This document shows positions 10,885 to 22,073 of a DNA stretch of 64,000 nucleotides, in pieces. How positions within the stretch are numbered: position 1 is the stretch's first letter; each line of letters begins with the position of its first letter. Location of the stretch: positions 124,001 to 188,000 of the forward strand of contig NZ_JANUGU010000005.1 in assembly GCF_024753145.1 (NCBI RefSeq), written 5' to 3'. The notes below the pieces were generated by a model. It made no database searches. It was not told the origin of the DNA and saw nothing but the letters and a program-made list of their open reading frames with translations. Position numbers and translations under genes: made by a program. This DNA is from Massilia terrae (lineage in GTDB: Bacteria; Pseudomonadota; Gammaproteobacteria; Burkholderiales; Burkholderiaceae_D).

Positions 10885-13275
10885 TTAGAAGTCGACCGAC
10901 AGGGTTGCCGACGCGAAGCGCGGGGCGCCGAGGTAGTAGCGGATCGCCGAAGTCGAGTTCACGCCGTACTGCGGGTACTTCAGCGCGTTCGTTGCCGAGG
11001 TGCTCGACGGGTTGAAGTAGTGCTTGTTGGTGATGTTGCTGAGGTTGAAGCTCAGCTTCGGACGCTTGAACATGCCGAAGTTCGCGAAGGTATAGCCACC
11101 GTCGATGCCGAAGGTGGTGAAGCCCGGGGCGATCTCGTCGTTCATCAGCGAAGCCATCTGGCGGCTGGTGGCCTTGGCCTTGGCGCGGATCCAGAACGGA
11201 CCGTCCTGGTACTCGGCCGACAGGCCGCCCTTCCAGCGCGGCGTGTTGATCATCTCTTTGCCGGTGGTCGGCAGGATGCCGCTGCTTGCCGTCTGCAGGT
11301 CATTCTGGACTTCGCTCTTCTGCCAGCCGATCGAGGTGTAGAACGACCAGCCGTGGATCGGCATGTTGTTCGCTTCGACTTCCCAGCCGCGGTTACGCAC
11401 TTTACCGATGTTGGTGTAGGTGCTTGCGCTGGTGACCGGGTCGAACGAGGTGCCCTGGCGATTCGTGAAGTTCACGTCGAACACGGTCAGGGTGGCGATG
11501 TAGTTCTTGTCCTGGTGACGGTAGCCGATGTCGGTGTTCCACGAGCTCTCGGCCTTGACGTCGCGCATCAGGGTCGGCACGCCGTTCACGAGCTGCACGT
11601 TCGAACCGGTGTTGGTGAACACGTAGTTGGCCGGTGCGCGCATATTGCGGGCGATCGACGCGAACAGCTGGTCGTCGTTGGTGATGCGGTAACGCGCGCC
11701 CAGTTGCGGCAGCAACATGTGGTAGCTGCGGTTGATGTTGAAGGTGCCGTAAGCTGACGCGCCTTCGTTGGCGTAGTTGGTCACGTCGCGCTTGACGAAC
11801 GGGGTACGCAGGCCGATGTTGAACACCGCCTTGTCGCCGACGTTGAAGGTGTCCTGCAGGAACGCCTGGTAGGCGGTCGAAATGGTCTTCGAGTTGCGGC
11901 TTTCGTATGCCTGGCCGGTCGGGCCGATGATCTTGCCGTTCTGCAGGTAGTCGTCGGTCGGGTTGCCGTTGGCGTCCACCGGCACCATTTCGCCGGTCTG
12001 CTTGTGCGAAGCGCGCTCGTACCACAGGCCGCCCAGGATGGTGTGGTCGCCGATGGTGTGGGTCAGCGAGATGCTCACGCCCGGACGGTTGGTGCGGGTC
12101 ACGCTGGCGTTGGCCATGATGATGGTGTCCAGGGTGTCGCCGTCGCCGTTCAGGTCGACCGCGCCGGTCATCTTCTTGCTGACCGGATCGTACGGCAGGA
12201 AGGAACCGCTCTCGTTCACGGCCTTCTGCTGGATGCCGCCGTTACCGAAGCCATACCAGTAGTAGGGCACGATCTTCAGGTCGGTGTCCGAATTCAGGCG
12301 GAACTTGGCGGTGGCCGAGAAGATCGCGTTGCGGAACGGGTTCAGGTACAGGCCGTAGTACGGCGGGGTGTTCACGACTTCCTTCTGCGCGGTGCCCTTG
12401 ACCGGGGTCAGGTGGCCGGCGAAGACCGAGCTGGTGTCGTAGTAGTAGCCGTTGTTCTGGATTTCCGACAGCGTCAGGTTGTTGATGCTGTTGTTGTGGG
12501 CCTCATTCCACAGCAGGGTCGCGTGGATGTAGTTGAAGCGGTCCCAGTCGTAGTTGAAGCCGGCGTCCAGGTGCTGGCGCTTGGCTTCGCCGGTGCCCTT
12601 CCACTTGTCGGCGTGGGCGTTCGAGACCGAGACGAAGGCTTTCGAACGCTGGTCCGCGAACAGGCCGGTGTCGTAGCGGACGAAGGTCTTGTACATGTTC
12701 AGCTGGCCCAGGGTCTGCATCACGCGCACGCGGCGGTTGCTTTCCGGGTTGCAGGTGACGATGCCGAAGTTACCGCCCGAGGCGCCCACTTGCGGCGAGT
12801 CGACGTCGGTCGAACCCTGGGTCACGAATTCGGAGCAGGTGTTTTCCTGGTCGACGTATTCCTGCGGGTAGACCGCGAAGTTGCCCGAGTCGTTGACCGG
12901 CACGCCGTTGATGGTGGCGCCGATCTGGTCGCTGTTGAAGCCGCGCAGGGTCAGGCCGCCACCGAACAGGCCGGTTGCGTCGTTGTTGTAGCTGTTCACG
13001 GACGGCAGCATCTCGAGAGCCTCGTATGCATTACCAGTCGGACGCTGCTTTTCCAGTTCCTCGGCGGTGATGGTCGAACGCGCCTTCGGTGCGTCTTCGG
13101 TAACCATCAGGCCCATGCCAATCTTCTTGCCCGTGATGATCACGGTCTTGTTGTCGGTCGGCGGCACGGTGGTCGAGTCGTTGACCTGGGCATTGGCCGT
13201 CACGGCCAGGCATGCCAGTTGGCAAGCCAGGGCGATCGAACTCAAGCGCAGCTTCGGCTGTTGTTTCAAATGCAT
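10885..13275 (-). CDS. TonB-dependent outer-membrane receptor
   Basis: A 796-aa receptor: signal peptide to about residue 31 (ANAQ), a plug domain beginning near VIITGKKIG with LTLRGFNSDQ and NGVPVNDSG, then a 22-strand-type barrel ending in the expected terminal Phe (LSVDF). The start at 13275 is fixed by GGGAG 7 nt upstream; the frame is open 15 codons further without a ribosome site. Its place between the purine deaminases and the nucleotidase/nuclease pair suggests that it imports nucleosides, nucleotides or oligonucleotides. The ligand cannot be read from the sequence. Confidence 0.9.
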   Translation of the reverse strand: MHLKQQPKLRLSSIALACQLACLAVTANAQVNDSTTVPPTDNKTVIITGKKIGMGLMVTEDAPKARSTITAEELEKQRPTGNAYEALEMLPSVNSYNNDATGLFGGGLTLRGFNSDQIGATINGVPVNDSGNFAVYPQEYVDQENTCSEFVTQGSTDVDSPQVGASGGNFGIVTCNPESNRRVRVMQTLGQLNMYKTFVRYDTGLFADQRSKAFVSVSNAHADKWKGTGEAKRQHLDAGFNYDWDRFNYIHATLLWNEAHNNSINNLTLSEIQNNGYYYDTSSVFAGHLTPVKGTAQKEVVNTPPYYGLYLNPFRNAIFSATAKFRLNSDTDLKIVPYYWYGFGNGGIQQKAVNESGSFLPYDPVSKKMTGAVDLNGDGDTLDTIIMANASVTRTNRPGVSISLTHTIGDHTILGGLWYERASHKQTGEMVPVDANGNPTDDYLQNGKIIGPTGQAYESRNSKTISTAYQAFLQDTFNVGDKAVFNIGLRTPFVKRDVTNYANEGASAYGTFNINRSYHMLLPQLGARYRITNDDQLFASIARNMRAPANYVFTNTGSNVQLVNGVPTLMRDVKAESSWNTDIGYRHQDKNYIATLTVFDVNFTNRQGTSFDPVTSASTYTNIGKVRNRGWEVEANNMPIHGWSFYTSIGWQKSEVQNDLQTASSGILPTTGKEMINTPRWKGGLSAEYQDGPFWIRAKAKATSRQMASLMNDEIAPGFTTFGIDGGYTFANFGMFKRPKLSFNLSNITNKHYFNPSSTSATNALKYPQYGVNSTSAIRYYLGAPRFASATLSVDF

Positions 13276-13737
13276 TACTAACTCCCTAAAGTTTTTTATA
13301 TGAAAAACGACAACGATCAAGCTTCTGGCCCGTCGTGAAGCCGCTCGAATGGCAGCCTTGTCCAGCTCGGCAGTTTAGAAGGCGGATGTGTCAAGCTTGT
13401 GACAACAAATGCATCGCTTTCGGAAACTTTGACAGCCCTAAGATTGCTATTAGGTCATCCTCGTTTCGATATTGCATGAGGCTGGTATGTATGACAAATA
13501 TGTTTTAACGGGGCGATTTAGACGAATCCGATATATGTTTATTGCGATTTCGTCTTCCCCTGCTATCCCCGGTCGCAATTTTATAGATGAGCTATCCCGG
13601 GAGGAAAGTTTTTTTTCCCGAATGGCAAGTTATGCGAATTTACAGTGCAAAAATGTCGCAAGAAGGCGACATCTTCGACTATCAAAAATGCGGGCAGAAG
13701 GTTGCGCCGGCACGACAGGCCGGCGCGGGGGAAAAGC
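13276..13737. other. 462-bp intergenic region upstream of the TonB receptor
   Basis: This AT-richer stretch lies between the adenosine deaminase stop and the receptor start, both on the minus strand. It must hold the receptor promoter. A TTGACA is present on the minus strand at 13394-13389, but no well-spaced -10 was found, so no promoter is called. Short frames here have no ribosome sites or recognisable products. Confidence 0.5.
13704..13726 (-). terminator. Hairpin after adenosine deaminase gene
   Basis: GCGCCGGC and GCCGGCGC form a perfect 8-bp stem with a 7-base loop, 12 nt past the deaminase stop. There is no T-run on either side, so it may only stabilise the 3' end or act with Rho. 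Confidence 0.45.
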
Positions 13738-15225
13738 TCAGCGTTTGGCGCTGGCCGAGCGGTCCAGGCTGGCCACGCCGGCCTCGAAGCTGGCGAAACG
13801 CTGGTCGAGCTGGCGCTTCAGGCGCGCCTTGTCGGCGGCCGGGAGGAAGGAATAGCGGATGCTGTTGTACGAGGCGCGCTTGACCTCGGCGTAGCTGGGC
13901 TTGTAGCGGCTGGCGAACAGTACGTATTCGTTGGACAGGTTGTGGCGGGTGACGCCGGCGTCGTCGGTCGAGATCACGTAGGGCACGTTGTAGCGGCGGT
14001 ACAGGGTGACCGGATGGTCGGCGCCGCGCACGCCGTTGATGAAGCTGTTCGAGGTCAGGTTGATCTCGACCGCGATGTCCTTCTCGCGCATGGCCTTCAT
14101 GATGGCCGGCGCGTTCGGCTCGTGGGCCAGGTCGATGCCGTGGCCGATGCGGTTGGCATGGGCCACCGTGACCGCCTGGTCGATGTGGTCCTGCAGGCCT
14201 TCCGGCGGCACGTCGCCGAGCGCCAGTTCGCCGGCGTGCAGCGCCACCTTCACGTTCGGGTAGCGCGCTTCCAGGAAGCGGAACATCTTCATGTGCAGCG
14301 CATAATCGCGCATCGACACCGAATTGCTCTCCTGCCCGACGATATTCACGCCGACGATCTTCTCGCTGCCGCTGGCCGCCTTGAAGCCGGCCAGCATCGA
14401 CGAGAACACTTGCGAGGGATTCAGGAGGCGCAACACGTAGGTCTGGTAGCGCATCGTGAAGTTCTGGTCGTCGATGCCCTTGGCGGCATCGTCGATCTTG
14501 GCCACGAAATCGCCGATCTGCTTGTTGAAGCCGGCGTCGTGGTCGAGCGTTTCCATCCAGCCGCGCATCAGGCTGTCGAAGGCGGCGTCGTTGCCGGCGG
14601 CGGCCCAGGCCTGCTGGTCGAAGTCTTTGTTGACCACGAATGGCGCCATCTTGAACATGGTCTCGATGTAGCCGACGTTCTCGGCGATCGCGCGCTCCTT
14701 CAGGCGCTGCAGGCCATCATGGAAATTGGTGTTGGAGACCGGCCCGAAGTAGCCGAAGGTCTGGAAGAACTGGCGGTCGGGCGGCGACTGCAGGGTGCCG
14801 TGGTTGTCGAAGTCCTTGCTCGACCAGCGCTGCAGCAGCTCGCGCAGCACGAAGTCGTCGGCGTAGACCTCGGCCGCGGACAGGCATTCGCGCTGGGCCG
14901 GCGGCTGCGCGCGCTCGGCGTCGATCACGTCCTTGCGGGTCTCGATCTGGTAGTTGAACTTGTTGACGCACCAGCCGTCCTTGTCGAGGAATTCCAGGTA
15001 CTGCTCGGCGTACAGCGCGCCCGAGTAGTGGTGATGCAGGTCGCCGCCCTTTGGCATCTGGGTGAAGAACATGGTCAGCTCGGCCGTCTTCGGCTCCGGG
15101 CCGGCGATCAGCGCCGCGTAATGGCGGGCGGTGGCGGCCTCGTTGGCCTGCGGGCTCGCGGCCTGGGCGGCGCCGGCAAAGGCCAGCGCGACGATCAGGG
15201 CGCCGCTGCACAGATTCTTCTTCAT
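13738..15225 (-). CDS. Adenosine deaminase, secreted long form
   Basis: A 495-aa adenosine deaminase superfamily protein with a signal peptide (cleavage near AAQA, residue 22). Metal and catalytic motifs are in order: GGDLHHHYSG with HxH near the N-terminus, ALHAGE, RIGHGIDL and STDDAG. It is longer than cytoplasmic Add (about 330 aa) and resembles the exported ADGF/CECR1-like bacterial group. It should convert adenosine to inosine in the periplasm. It lies 18 nt after guanine deaminase in the same direction, and its start at 15225 has AAGAGAG upstream. An export signal beside a TonB receptor fits periplasmic nucleoside processing. Confidence 0.88.
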   Translation of the reverse strand: MKKNLCSGALIVALAFAGAAQAASPQANEAATARHYAALIAGPEPKTAELTMFFTQMPKGGDLHHHYSGALYAEQYLEFLDKDGWCVNKFNYQIETRKDVIDAERAQPPAQRECLSAAEVYADDFVLRELLQRWSSKDFDNHGTLQSPPDRQFFQTFGYFGPVSNTNFHDGLQRLKERAIAENVGYIETMFKMAPFVVNKDFDQQAWAAAGNDAAFDSLMRGWMETLDHDAGFNKQIGDFVAKIDDAAKGIDDQNFTMRYQTYVLRLLNPSQVFSSMLAGFKAASGSEKIVGVNIVGQESNSVSMRDYALHMKMFRFLEARYPNVKVALHAGELALGDVPPEGLQDHIDQAVTVAHANRIGHGIDLAHEPNAPAIMKAMREKDIAVEINLTSNSFINGVRGADHPVTLYRRYNVPYVISTDDAGVTRHNLSNEYVLFASRYKPSYAEVKRASYNSIRYSFLPAADKARLKRQLDQRFASFEAGVASLDRSASAKR

Positions 15226-15243
15226 CGATCGTTCTCTCTTTCG

Positions 15244-16557
15244 TTAAGCGGCGCGCTCGTGCACCTTGCGGCCTGCCGCATAGGTGGCGCGGATGGCGCG
15301 GTCGTCGCCCAGCAGCGCCAGCGCAAACAGCATCTCGTCCAGCGTGCCGCAATGCGCCGTGCGGCGCGCCATCAGCGGCGTCGCCTTGGGGTCGAGCACG
15401 ATGAAATCGGCCTCGTTCCCGCTTGCCAGGCTGCCGATCACGCCCTCCAGCTGCATGCTGCGCGCGGCGCCCAGCGTGGCCAGGTAAAACATGCGCAAGG
15501 CCGGCAGGTAGCTGCCCTTTAGTCGCGCAACTTTATACGCTTCATTCATCGTTTGCAACATCGAGAAGGAGGTGCCGGCGCCGACGTCGGTGCCGAGCGA
15601 AAGCAGCGTGCGCGCACCGTCGGCCTTCTCGAAGTCGAACAGGCCGCTGCCGAGGAACAGGTTGGAGGTCGGGCACACAGCCGCCGCCGCGCCGGTGTCG
15701 GCCATGCGCGCGAAATCCTGCTCGTCCAGCCAGATGCAGTGGCCGAACATGGCGCGCGGGCGCATCAGCCCGAACTGGTCGTACACGTGCAGGTAGCTGC
15801 GCGAAGACGGGAACAGCGCGCGCACCCAGGCGCATTCGTCCGCGTTTTCCGAGACGTGGGTCTGGATGAAGGTGTCAGGGTAAGCACGCGCCAGCTCCGC
15901 CGCCGTGCGCAGCTGCTCGTCGCTGGAGGTGGGCGCGAAGCGCGGCGTGATCGCGTACAGGTTGCGTTCGCGCTTGTGCCATGTCGCGATCAGCTCCGCG
16001 CTTTCGCGGCCGCCGATGTCGGCGCTGTCGCGCAGGAAGTCCGGGCAGTGGCGGTCCATCAGCACCTTGCCCGCCACCATGCGCAAGTCGCGCGCTTCGC
16101 TGGCCTCGAAGAAGGCGTCGACCGAGGCGCGGTGCACGGTGCAGTAGACCATCGCCGTGGTGGTCCCGCAGCGCAGCAACTCGTCGAGGAAGAACTCGGC
16201 GACCGCGCGGCCATGGGCGGGATCGTCGAAGCGGCGCTCGGTCGGGAAGGTGTAGGTGTCCAGCCACGGCAGCAGTCCCGGCGCGGGCGAGGCGATCATG
16301 TCGGTCTGCGGGTAATGCAGGTGGGTGTCGATGAAGCCGGGCGTGATCAGCATCCCGCGGTAGTCGTGCACCAGCGCGTCCGTCGGCAGCGTGGGCGCGA
16401 GCGAGGCGTAGTCGCCGGCGGCCTGGATGCGGCCATCGGCGACGACCAGCAGGCCGTCCTCGTGCCACACGTGGGCGCGCTCGTCGAATGCCGGGTCGGC
16501 GCGAAAATACAGCAGGCTCGCGCGGTAGGCCTGCAGGGTCTGCGGTGCGTTGGACAT
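15244..16557 (-). CDS. guaD: Guanine deaminase
   Basis: A 437-aa amidohydrolase converting guanine to xanthine. The zinc site is seen in FIDTHLHYPQ, HVSEN, GHCIWL and SLGTDVGAGTS; the last stretch with HYPQ is specific for guanine deaminases. No signal peptide is present, so it acts in the cytoplasm. Its ATG overlaps the stop of xdhC by one base (TGATG), which points to translational coupling with the xanthine dehydrogenase operon. The product, xanthine, is the substrate of XdhAB. Confidence 0.92.
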   Translation of the reverse strand: MSNAPQTLQAYRASLLYFRADPAFDERAHVWHEDGLLVVADGRIQAAGDYASLAPTLPTDALVHDYRGMLITPGFIDTHLHYPQTDMIASPAPGLLPWLDTYTFPTERRFDDPAHGRAVAEFFLDELLRCGTTTAMVYCTVHRASVDAFFEASEARDLRMVAGKVLMDRHCPDFLRDSADIGGRESAELIATWHKRERNLYAITPRFAPTSSDEQLRTAAELARAYPDTFIQTHVSENADECAWVRALFPSSRSYLHVYDQFGLMRPRAMFGHCIWLDEQDFARMADTGAAAAVCPTSNLFLGSGLFDFEKADGARTLLSLGTDVGAGTSFSMLQTMNEAYKVARLKGSYLPALRMFYLATLGAARSMQLEGVIGSLASGNEADFIVLDPKATPLMARRTAHCGTLDEMLFALALLGDDRAIRATYAAGRKVHERAA

Positions 16558-17645
16558 CAGGATCTTTCTGAGGATGCGACTAGTTTCATGCCCGGTGCGG
16601 GCGCGGCCGCTTGCGCGGCCTGCGCTTCCCACACCGCGAGCAGCTGGGCCGCCACCGATGCGGCGATCACGGCGGGCTGCTTGCCGGTGATGCCGGGCAG
16701 GCCGATCGGGCAGGCCATCGCGTCGATGCGATCGCCGGGGATGCCGCGTGCGCGCAGGCGATGCTCGAACTGCTTGCGCTTGGTGTGCGAGCCGATCAGG
16801 CCGAACCAGCCCACGCCCTGGCGCGACAGTATCGCTTCGGCGAGGCGCTGGTCAAGTGCGTGGCTGTGGGTCAGGACCAGGTAGCTGGCGCCGGCGGGTG
16901 CGGTGGCGACCACGGATTCGGGGGTGTCGGTGGCTTCGACGGTCACGTTGGACGGCAGCTGCGGCGGGAACAGGTCCTCGCGCTCGTCGATCCAGGTGAC
17001 GCGGCATGGCAGCTCGGCGAGCGCGCGGACGATGGCGGCACCGACGTGGCCGGCGCCGAACAGCAGCAGCCGCGCGCGCGGTGCGGCGACCAGGTCGACC
17101 AGCCAGCGGCGGCCGTCCTGTTCCTGCATCACGTGGGTGCCGCGGTGCAGCGCGAACGATATTGGCCCGTCGTCCCCGCGCAGGCGGGGACCCATAGAAC
17201 CGTTGAGCAGCGTCAGGGCATACTCAGCATGGGTCCCCGCCTGCGCGGGGACGACGGAATTTCGGTTGGCGTCAAAAATGAAGCTGTCTGGTGCGCCGTC
17301 TAGCGCTGTCAGACGCCAGGTGTCGACGTCGGTGCGCGCCTTCAGCAGCGCCATCTGCGCGGCTTCCGCCAGTTCGAACGCCAGGTGCACCACCCCGCCG
17401 CAGCACTGCCCCAGGCTCGGCCCCAGCGCAAAACGCTCCAGCCTCCGCGCCTCTCCGCTGCCCAGCATCCCGCGCGCGATTTCCACCGCGCGCAGTTCGA
17501 GATGCCCGCCGCCGATCGTTCCGTACAGCCCCTGCGCATCGACCAGCATCTTCGCGCCCGGCTCGCGTGGACCGGAACCCTCGACGATCGCCACGGTCAC
17601 CAGTACCGCCGGCCGCTCGCCGGCCTGTGCCAGCCAGGCGTCCAT
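16557..17645 (-). CDS. xdhC: Xanthine dehydrogenase accessory protein XdhC, interrupted by an in-frame repeat
   Basis: XdhC brings sulfurated molybdenum cofactor to XdhB. The 362-aa product has the N-terminal XdhC/CoxI domain (GSGPREPGAKM, GTIGGGHLE, QCCGG) and a C-terminal Rossmann domain (LLFGAGHVGAAIV, WFGLIGSHTKR). Between the two lies a segment of about 30 residues translated from a REP-like element at 17167-17257 (VVPAQAGTH ... RLRGDDG). The element contains no stop and leaves both halves in one frame, so the protein is longer than expected and may still fold. It starts in TGATG overlap with the xdhB stop and ends in the same kind of overlap with guaD. Confidence 0.9.
   Translation of the reverse strand: MDAWLAQAGERPAVLVTVAIVEGSGPREPGAKMLVDAQGLYGTIGGGHLELRAVEIARGMLGSGEARRLERFALGPSLGQCCGGVVHLAFELAEAAQMALLKARTDVDTWRLTALDGAPDSFIFDANRNSVVPAQAGTHAEYALTLLNGSMGPRLRGDDGPISFALHRGTHVMQEQDGRRWLVDLVAAPRARLLLFGAGHVGAAIVRALAELPCRVTWIDEREDLFPPQLPSNVTVEATDTPESVVATAPAGASYLVLTHSHALDQRLAEAILSRQGVGWFGLIGSHTKRKQFEHRLRARGIPGDRIDAMACPIGLPGITGKQPAVIAASVAAQLLAVWEAQAAQAAAPAPGMKLVASSERS
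17167..17257. repeat. REP/BIME-like inverted repeat pair inside xdhC, copy 3
   Basis: The outer 28-bp units, 17167-17194 and inverted 17230-17257, are perfect complements. The 35-bp centre resembles those of copies 2 and 6 at its edges (TAGAACCG ... ACTCAGCA). The element lies wholly within the xdhC coding region and is read through without a stop on the minus strand. Confidence 0.9.
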
Positions 17646-19978
17646 CACGCCGCCCTCGCCGCCTGCACGGCGGTGACCGCCTTCAGGATCTCTTCGCTGG
17701 TCGCGGGCGCGTTCAGCGGTGGGTTGACCTTGTGGCCGCCCACCGCAGAAATCGCGTCGCGGATCGCGAAGAACACCGAGAACGGCAGCAGCAGCGGCGG
17801 CTCGCCCACCGCCTTCGAGCGGTGGATACTGTCGGCCACGTTGGCGTTCTCGAACAGCCGCACGCGGAAATCCGCCGGGCAGTCCGACACCGCCGGGATC
17901 TTGTAGGTGGACGGTGCATGCGTCATCAGCCTGCCGCCCGCGTTCCACCACAGTTCCTCGGTGGTGAGCCAACCCATGCCCTGGATGAAGGCGCCTTCGA
18001 CCTGGCCGATGTCGATCGCCGGATTGAGCGACTTGCCGGCGTCGTACAGGCAGTCCGCACGCAGCAGCTTCCATTCCCCGGTCAGCGTGTCGACCACGAC
18101 TTCCGACACCGCCGCGCCGTACGCGAAATACTGGAAGGGATTGCCGGTCATGGTCGTCACATCCCAGGACAGCCCCGGGGTGGCGTAGTAGCCGTCCGAC
18201 CACAGCTGCACCCGCGCAAGGTAGGCGGCCTGCGCCAGCTGCGCAAAGGGCAGCTCCTGGCCGTTGACGAACACGGTATCCGCCGCGAAGCGCACATCGG
18301 CAGCAATGCCGCCGAAGCGCGTCGCCGCGAACGCTGCGAGGCGCTCGCGGATCTGGCGCGCCGCGTCCTGCGCCGCCTTGCCGTTCAGGTCCGCGCCGGT
18401 GGACGCCGCCGTGGCCGAGGTGTTGGCGACCTTGCTGGTGTCGGTGGCGCTGATGCGCACGTGCGCCATGTCGATGCCCAGTTCATGCGCCACCACCTGC
18501 ATCACCTTGGTGTTGACGCCCTGCCCCATCTCGGTACCGCCGTGGTTGACCAGCACAGAGCCGTCGACATACACGTGCACCAGCGCGCCGGCCTGGTTCA
18601 GGTGGGTGACGTTGAAGGCGATGCCGAACTTGACCGGCGTGAGCGCCAGCCCTTTCTTCAGCACCGGGCTGGTCTCGTTGAAGGCAGCGATGGCGGCGCG
18701 GCGCGCTCGATACTCGCTCGACGCCTCCAGCTGCGCCGCGATCTCGTGGATCACGTTATCGCGCACCACCTGTCCGTAGGGCGTGACGTCACGCTCGCCG
18801 CAGCCATAGAAATTCAGGCGCCGGATGTCGAGCGCATCGCGGCCCAGCGCGCGGGCGATTTCGTCGATCACGTATTCGATCGCGATCGCCCCCTGCGGTC
18901 CGCCGAAGCCGCGGAAGGCGGTGTTGGACTGGGTGTTGGTCTTGCCGCAGGCGGCGCGAATGTCGACGTCCGACAGGTAGTAGGTGTTATCGAAGTGGCA
19001 GACGGCGCGCGTGGCCACGGGGCCGGAGAGGTCGGCCGAAAAGCCGGCGCGCGACACCATGTCGACCTTGGCCGCGAGGATGCGGCCGTCGTCGTCGAAG
19101 CCGACTTCGTATTCGTAATGGAAGCAGTGGCGCTTGCCGGTGACGAGCATGTCGTCGTCGCGGTCGGCGCGCAGCTTGACCGGGCGTCCGAGCTTGGCCG
19201 CCGCAATCGCCGCCGACGCGGCCCACAGCGCCGATTGCGACTCCTTGCCGCCAAAGCCGCCGCCCATGCGCCGGCATTCGACCCGTACGTGGTGCGAGTG
19301 CAGCCCGAGCGCATGCGCGACCACGTGCTGCATCTCGCTGGGGTGCTGGGTCGAGCAAAGCACCTGCATGCCACGGTCCTCCGCCGGGATGGCGTAGGCG
19401 ATCTGGCCTTCGAGGTAGAACTGTTCCTGGCCGCCGACGTACAGCTCGCCCTTGACCTTGCGCGGCGCGCCGGCGAAGGCAGCTTCGGCGTCGCCGCGCG
19501 CCAAGTGCATCGGCGGCAGCACGTAAGCCTGGGCGGCGCGCGCTGCCTGCGGCGTCAGGATCGCCGGCAGCTCCTCGTAGCTGACTTGCGCCAGCCGTGC
19601 GGCGCGGCGCGCGTTGTCGTGGGTGTCGGCGACCACGATGAAGATCGGTTGGCCGACGTACTGCACCAGGCCGTCGGCGAGGATCGGGTCGTCGTGGATG
19701 ATCGGTCCGCAGTCGTTGGCGCCGGGGATGTCGGCGGCGGTGTAGACCGCGACCACGCCGCGGCCGGCGCGCACCGGCCCGAGGTCGATCGCGATGATCT
19801 TCGCGTGCGGCTTGGCCGACAGGCCGAGCGCGGCGTGCAAGGTGCCGCGCAGCTCGGCCACGTCGTCGGTATAGTTGGCCTGGCCCAGCACGTGCAGCGC
19901 GGCCGATTCGTGCGCGCGGCCGACGCCTACCGCGGTCCATTCGGCGGCCTTCAATACCGGAGTGCCTGCGTCATTCAT
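17645..19978 (-). CDS. xdhB: Xanthine dehydrogenase, molybdopterin-binding large subunit
   Basis: A 777-aa molybdenum hydroxylase subunit oxidising hypoxanthine and xanthine to urate. Cofactor and substrate regions are seen: GGFGGKES, AFRGFGGPQG, GTEMGQGVNTK, and KAVGEPPLLL near the C-terminus, which holds the expected catalytic Glu. Length matches the bacterial XdhB type. It works with XdhA (FeS/FAD), encoded 12 nt upstream, and needs XdhC, whose start overlaps its stop. No sign of damage is seen. Confidence 0.94.
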   Translation of the reverse strand: MNDAGTPVLKAAEWTAVGVGRAHESAALHVLGQANYTDDVAELRGTLHAALGLSAKPHAKIIAIDLGPVRAGRGVVAVYTAADIPGANDCGPIIHDDPILADGLVQYVGQPIFIVVADTHDNARRAARLAQVSYEELPAILTPQAARAAQAYVLPPMHLARGDAEAAFAGAPRKVKGELYVGGQEQFYLEGQIAYAIPAEDRGMQVLCSTQHPSEMQHVVAHALGLHSHHVRVECRRMGGGFGGKESQSALWAASAAIAAAKLGRPVKLRADRDDDMLVTGKRHCFHYEYEVGFDDDGRILAAKVDMVSRAGFSADLSGPVATRAVCHFDNTYYLSDVDIRAACGKTNTQSNTAFRGFGGPQGAIAIEYVIDEIARALGRDALDIRRLNFYGCGERDVTPYGQVVRDNVIHEIAAQLEASSEYRARRAAIAAFNETSPVLKKGLALTPVKFGIAFNVTHLNQAGALVHVYVDGSVLVNHGGTEMGQGVNTKVMQVVAHELGIDMAHVRISATDTSKVANTSATAASTGADLNGKAAQDAARQIRERLAAFAATRFGGIAADVRFAADTVFVNGQELPFAQLAQAAYLARVQLWSDGYYATPGLSWDVTTMTGNPFQYFAYGAAVSEVVVDTLTGEWKLLRADCLYDAGKSLNPAIDIGQVEGAFIQGMGWLTTEELWWNAGGRLMTHAPSTYKIPAVSDCPADFRVRLFENANVADSIHRSKAVGEPPLLLPFSVFFAIRDAISAVGGHKVNPPLNAPATSEEILKAVTAVQAARAA

Positions 19979-19990
19979 CGTCCAGCCTCC

Positions 19991-21457
<1,467 letters not shown>

Positions 21458-21654
21458 TGTTGTCTCGGTTTTAACCCAAGCTGCAAGGTTAACATCCGGC
21501 CCCGTCGAGCTTATATCGAACTTCTGATTTGGCTTATACCATATCGCGTATGGCCACGAATATCGTTCCCAAGCTAAAAGTATATATCGCTGATCTTATA
21601 TTGTCAGAAGCACATCCGTATATCATCGCCTGTCATTTGTAACAGGAAGCGACA
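21458..21654. promoter_or_regulatory. Divergent promoter region xdhA/uraH with an imperfect dyad
   Basis: This AT-rich 197-bp gap must carry the promoters of both transcripts. Near its middle is a dyad, ATAC-N8-GTAT at 21536-21551, extended by CCATA/TATGG at 21539-21553. The form recalls LysR-type boxes, but no regulator gene is adjacent. The operator role is inferred. Confidence 0.45.
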
Positions 21655-22008
21655 ATGGGAAAACTCAGCACCCACGTGCTCGACACGGCGCACGGCTGGC
21701 CCGGCGCGGGCGTGAAGATCGAGCTGTTCCGGCTCGACGGTGGCGACCGCCGGCTGGTCAAACAGGATGAAACCAACAAGGACGGCCGCTGCAACGCCCC
21801 GCTGCTGGAAGGCGATGCCCTGCTTGCCGGGCAATACGAACTGGTTTTCCACGCCGGCGATTATTTCGCGGCCCAAGGCGCGCCGATGACGGAGCCGCGC
21901 TTCCTCGACCGCATCACGATTGCCTTCGGTATTGCCGACCCGTCGCAGAACTACCATGTGCCGCTGGTGGTCACGCCCTGGTCCTATTCCACCTACCGCG
22001 GCAGCTGA
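21655..22008 (+). CDS. uraH: 5-hydroxyisourate hydrolase
   Basis: A 117-aa transthyretin-like enzyme hydrolysing 5-hydroxyisourate, the product of urate oxidation. The family marks are present: LSTHVLDTAHG at the N-terminus, an Arg in NKDGRC, and the C-terminal tetrapeptide YRGS. The ATG is preceded by AGGAAG. It is divergent from xdhA and so probably shares its regulation. A urate oxidase and the next enzyme (OHCU decarboxylase) are not in the window. Confidence 0.93.
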   Translation: MGKLSTHVLDTAHGWPGAGVKIELFRLDGGDRRLVKQDETNKDGRCNAPLLEGDALLAGQYELVFHAGDYFAAQGAPMTEPRFLDRITIAFGIADPSQNYHVPLVVTPWSYSTYRGS

Positions 22009-22073
22009 CGCCAGCCGAACGCTGGGCGACAGCCAAACTTGCTATCCTTTCCCTGACAGCATCGGGAGAGAAC

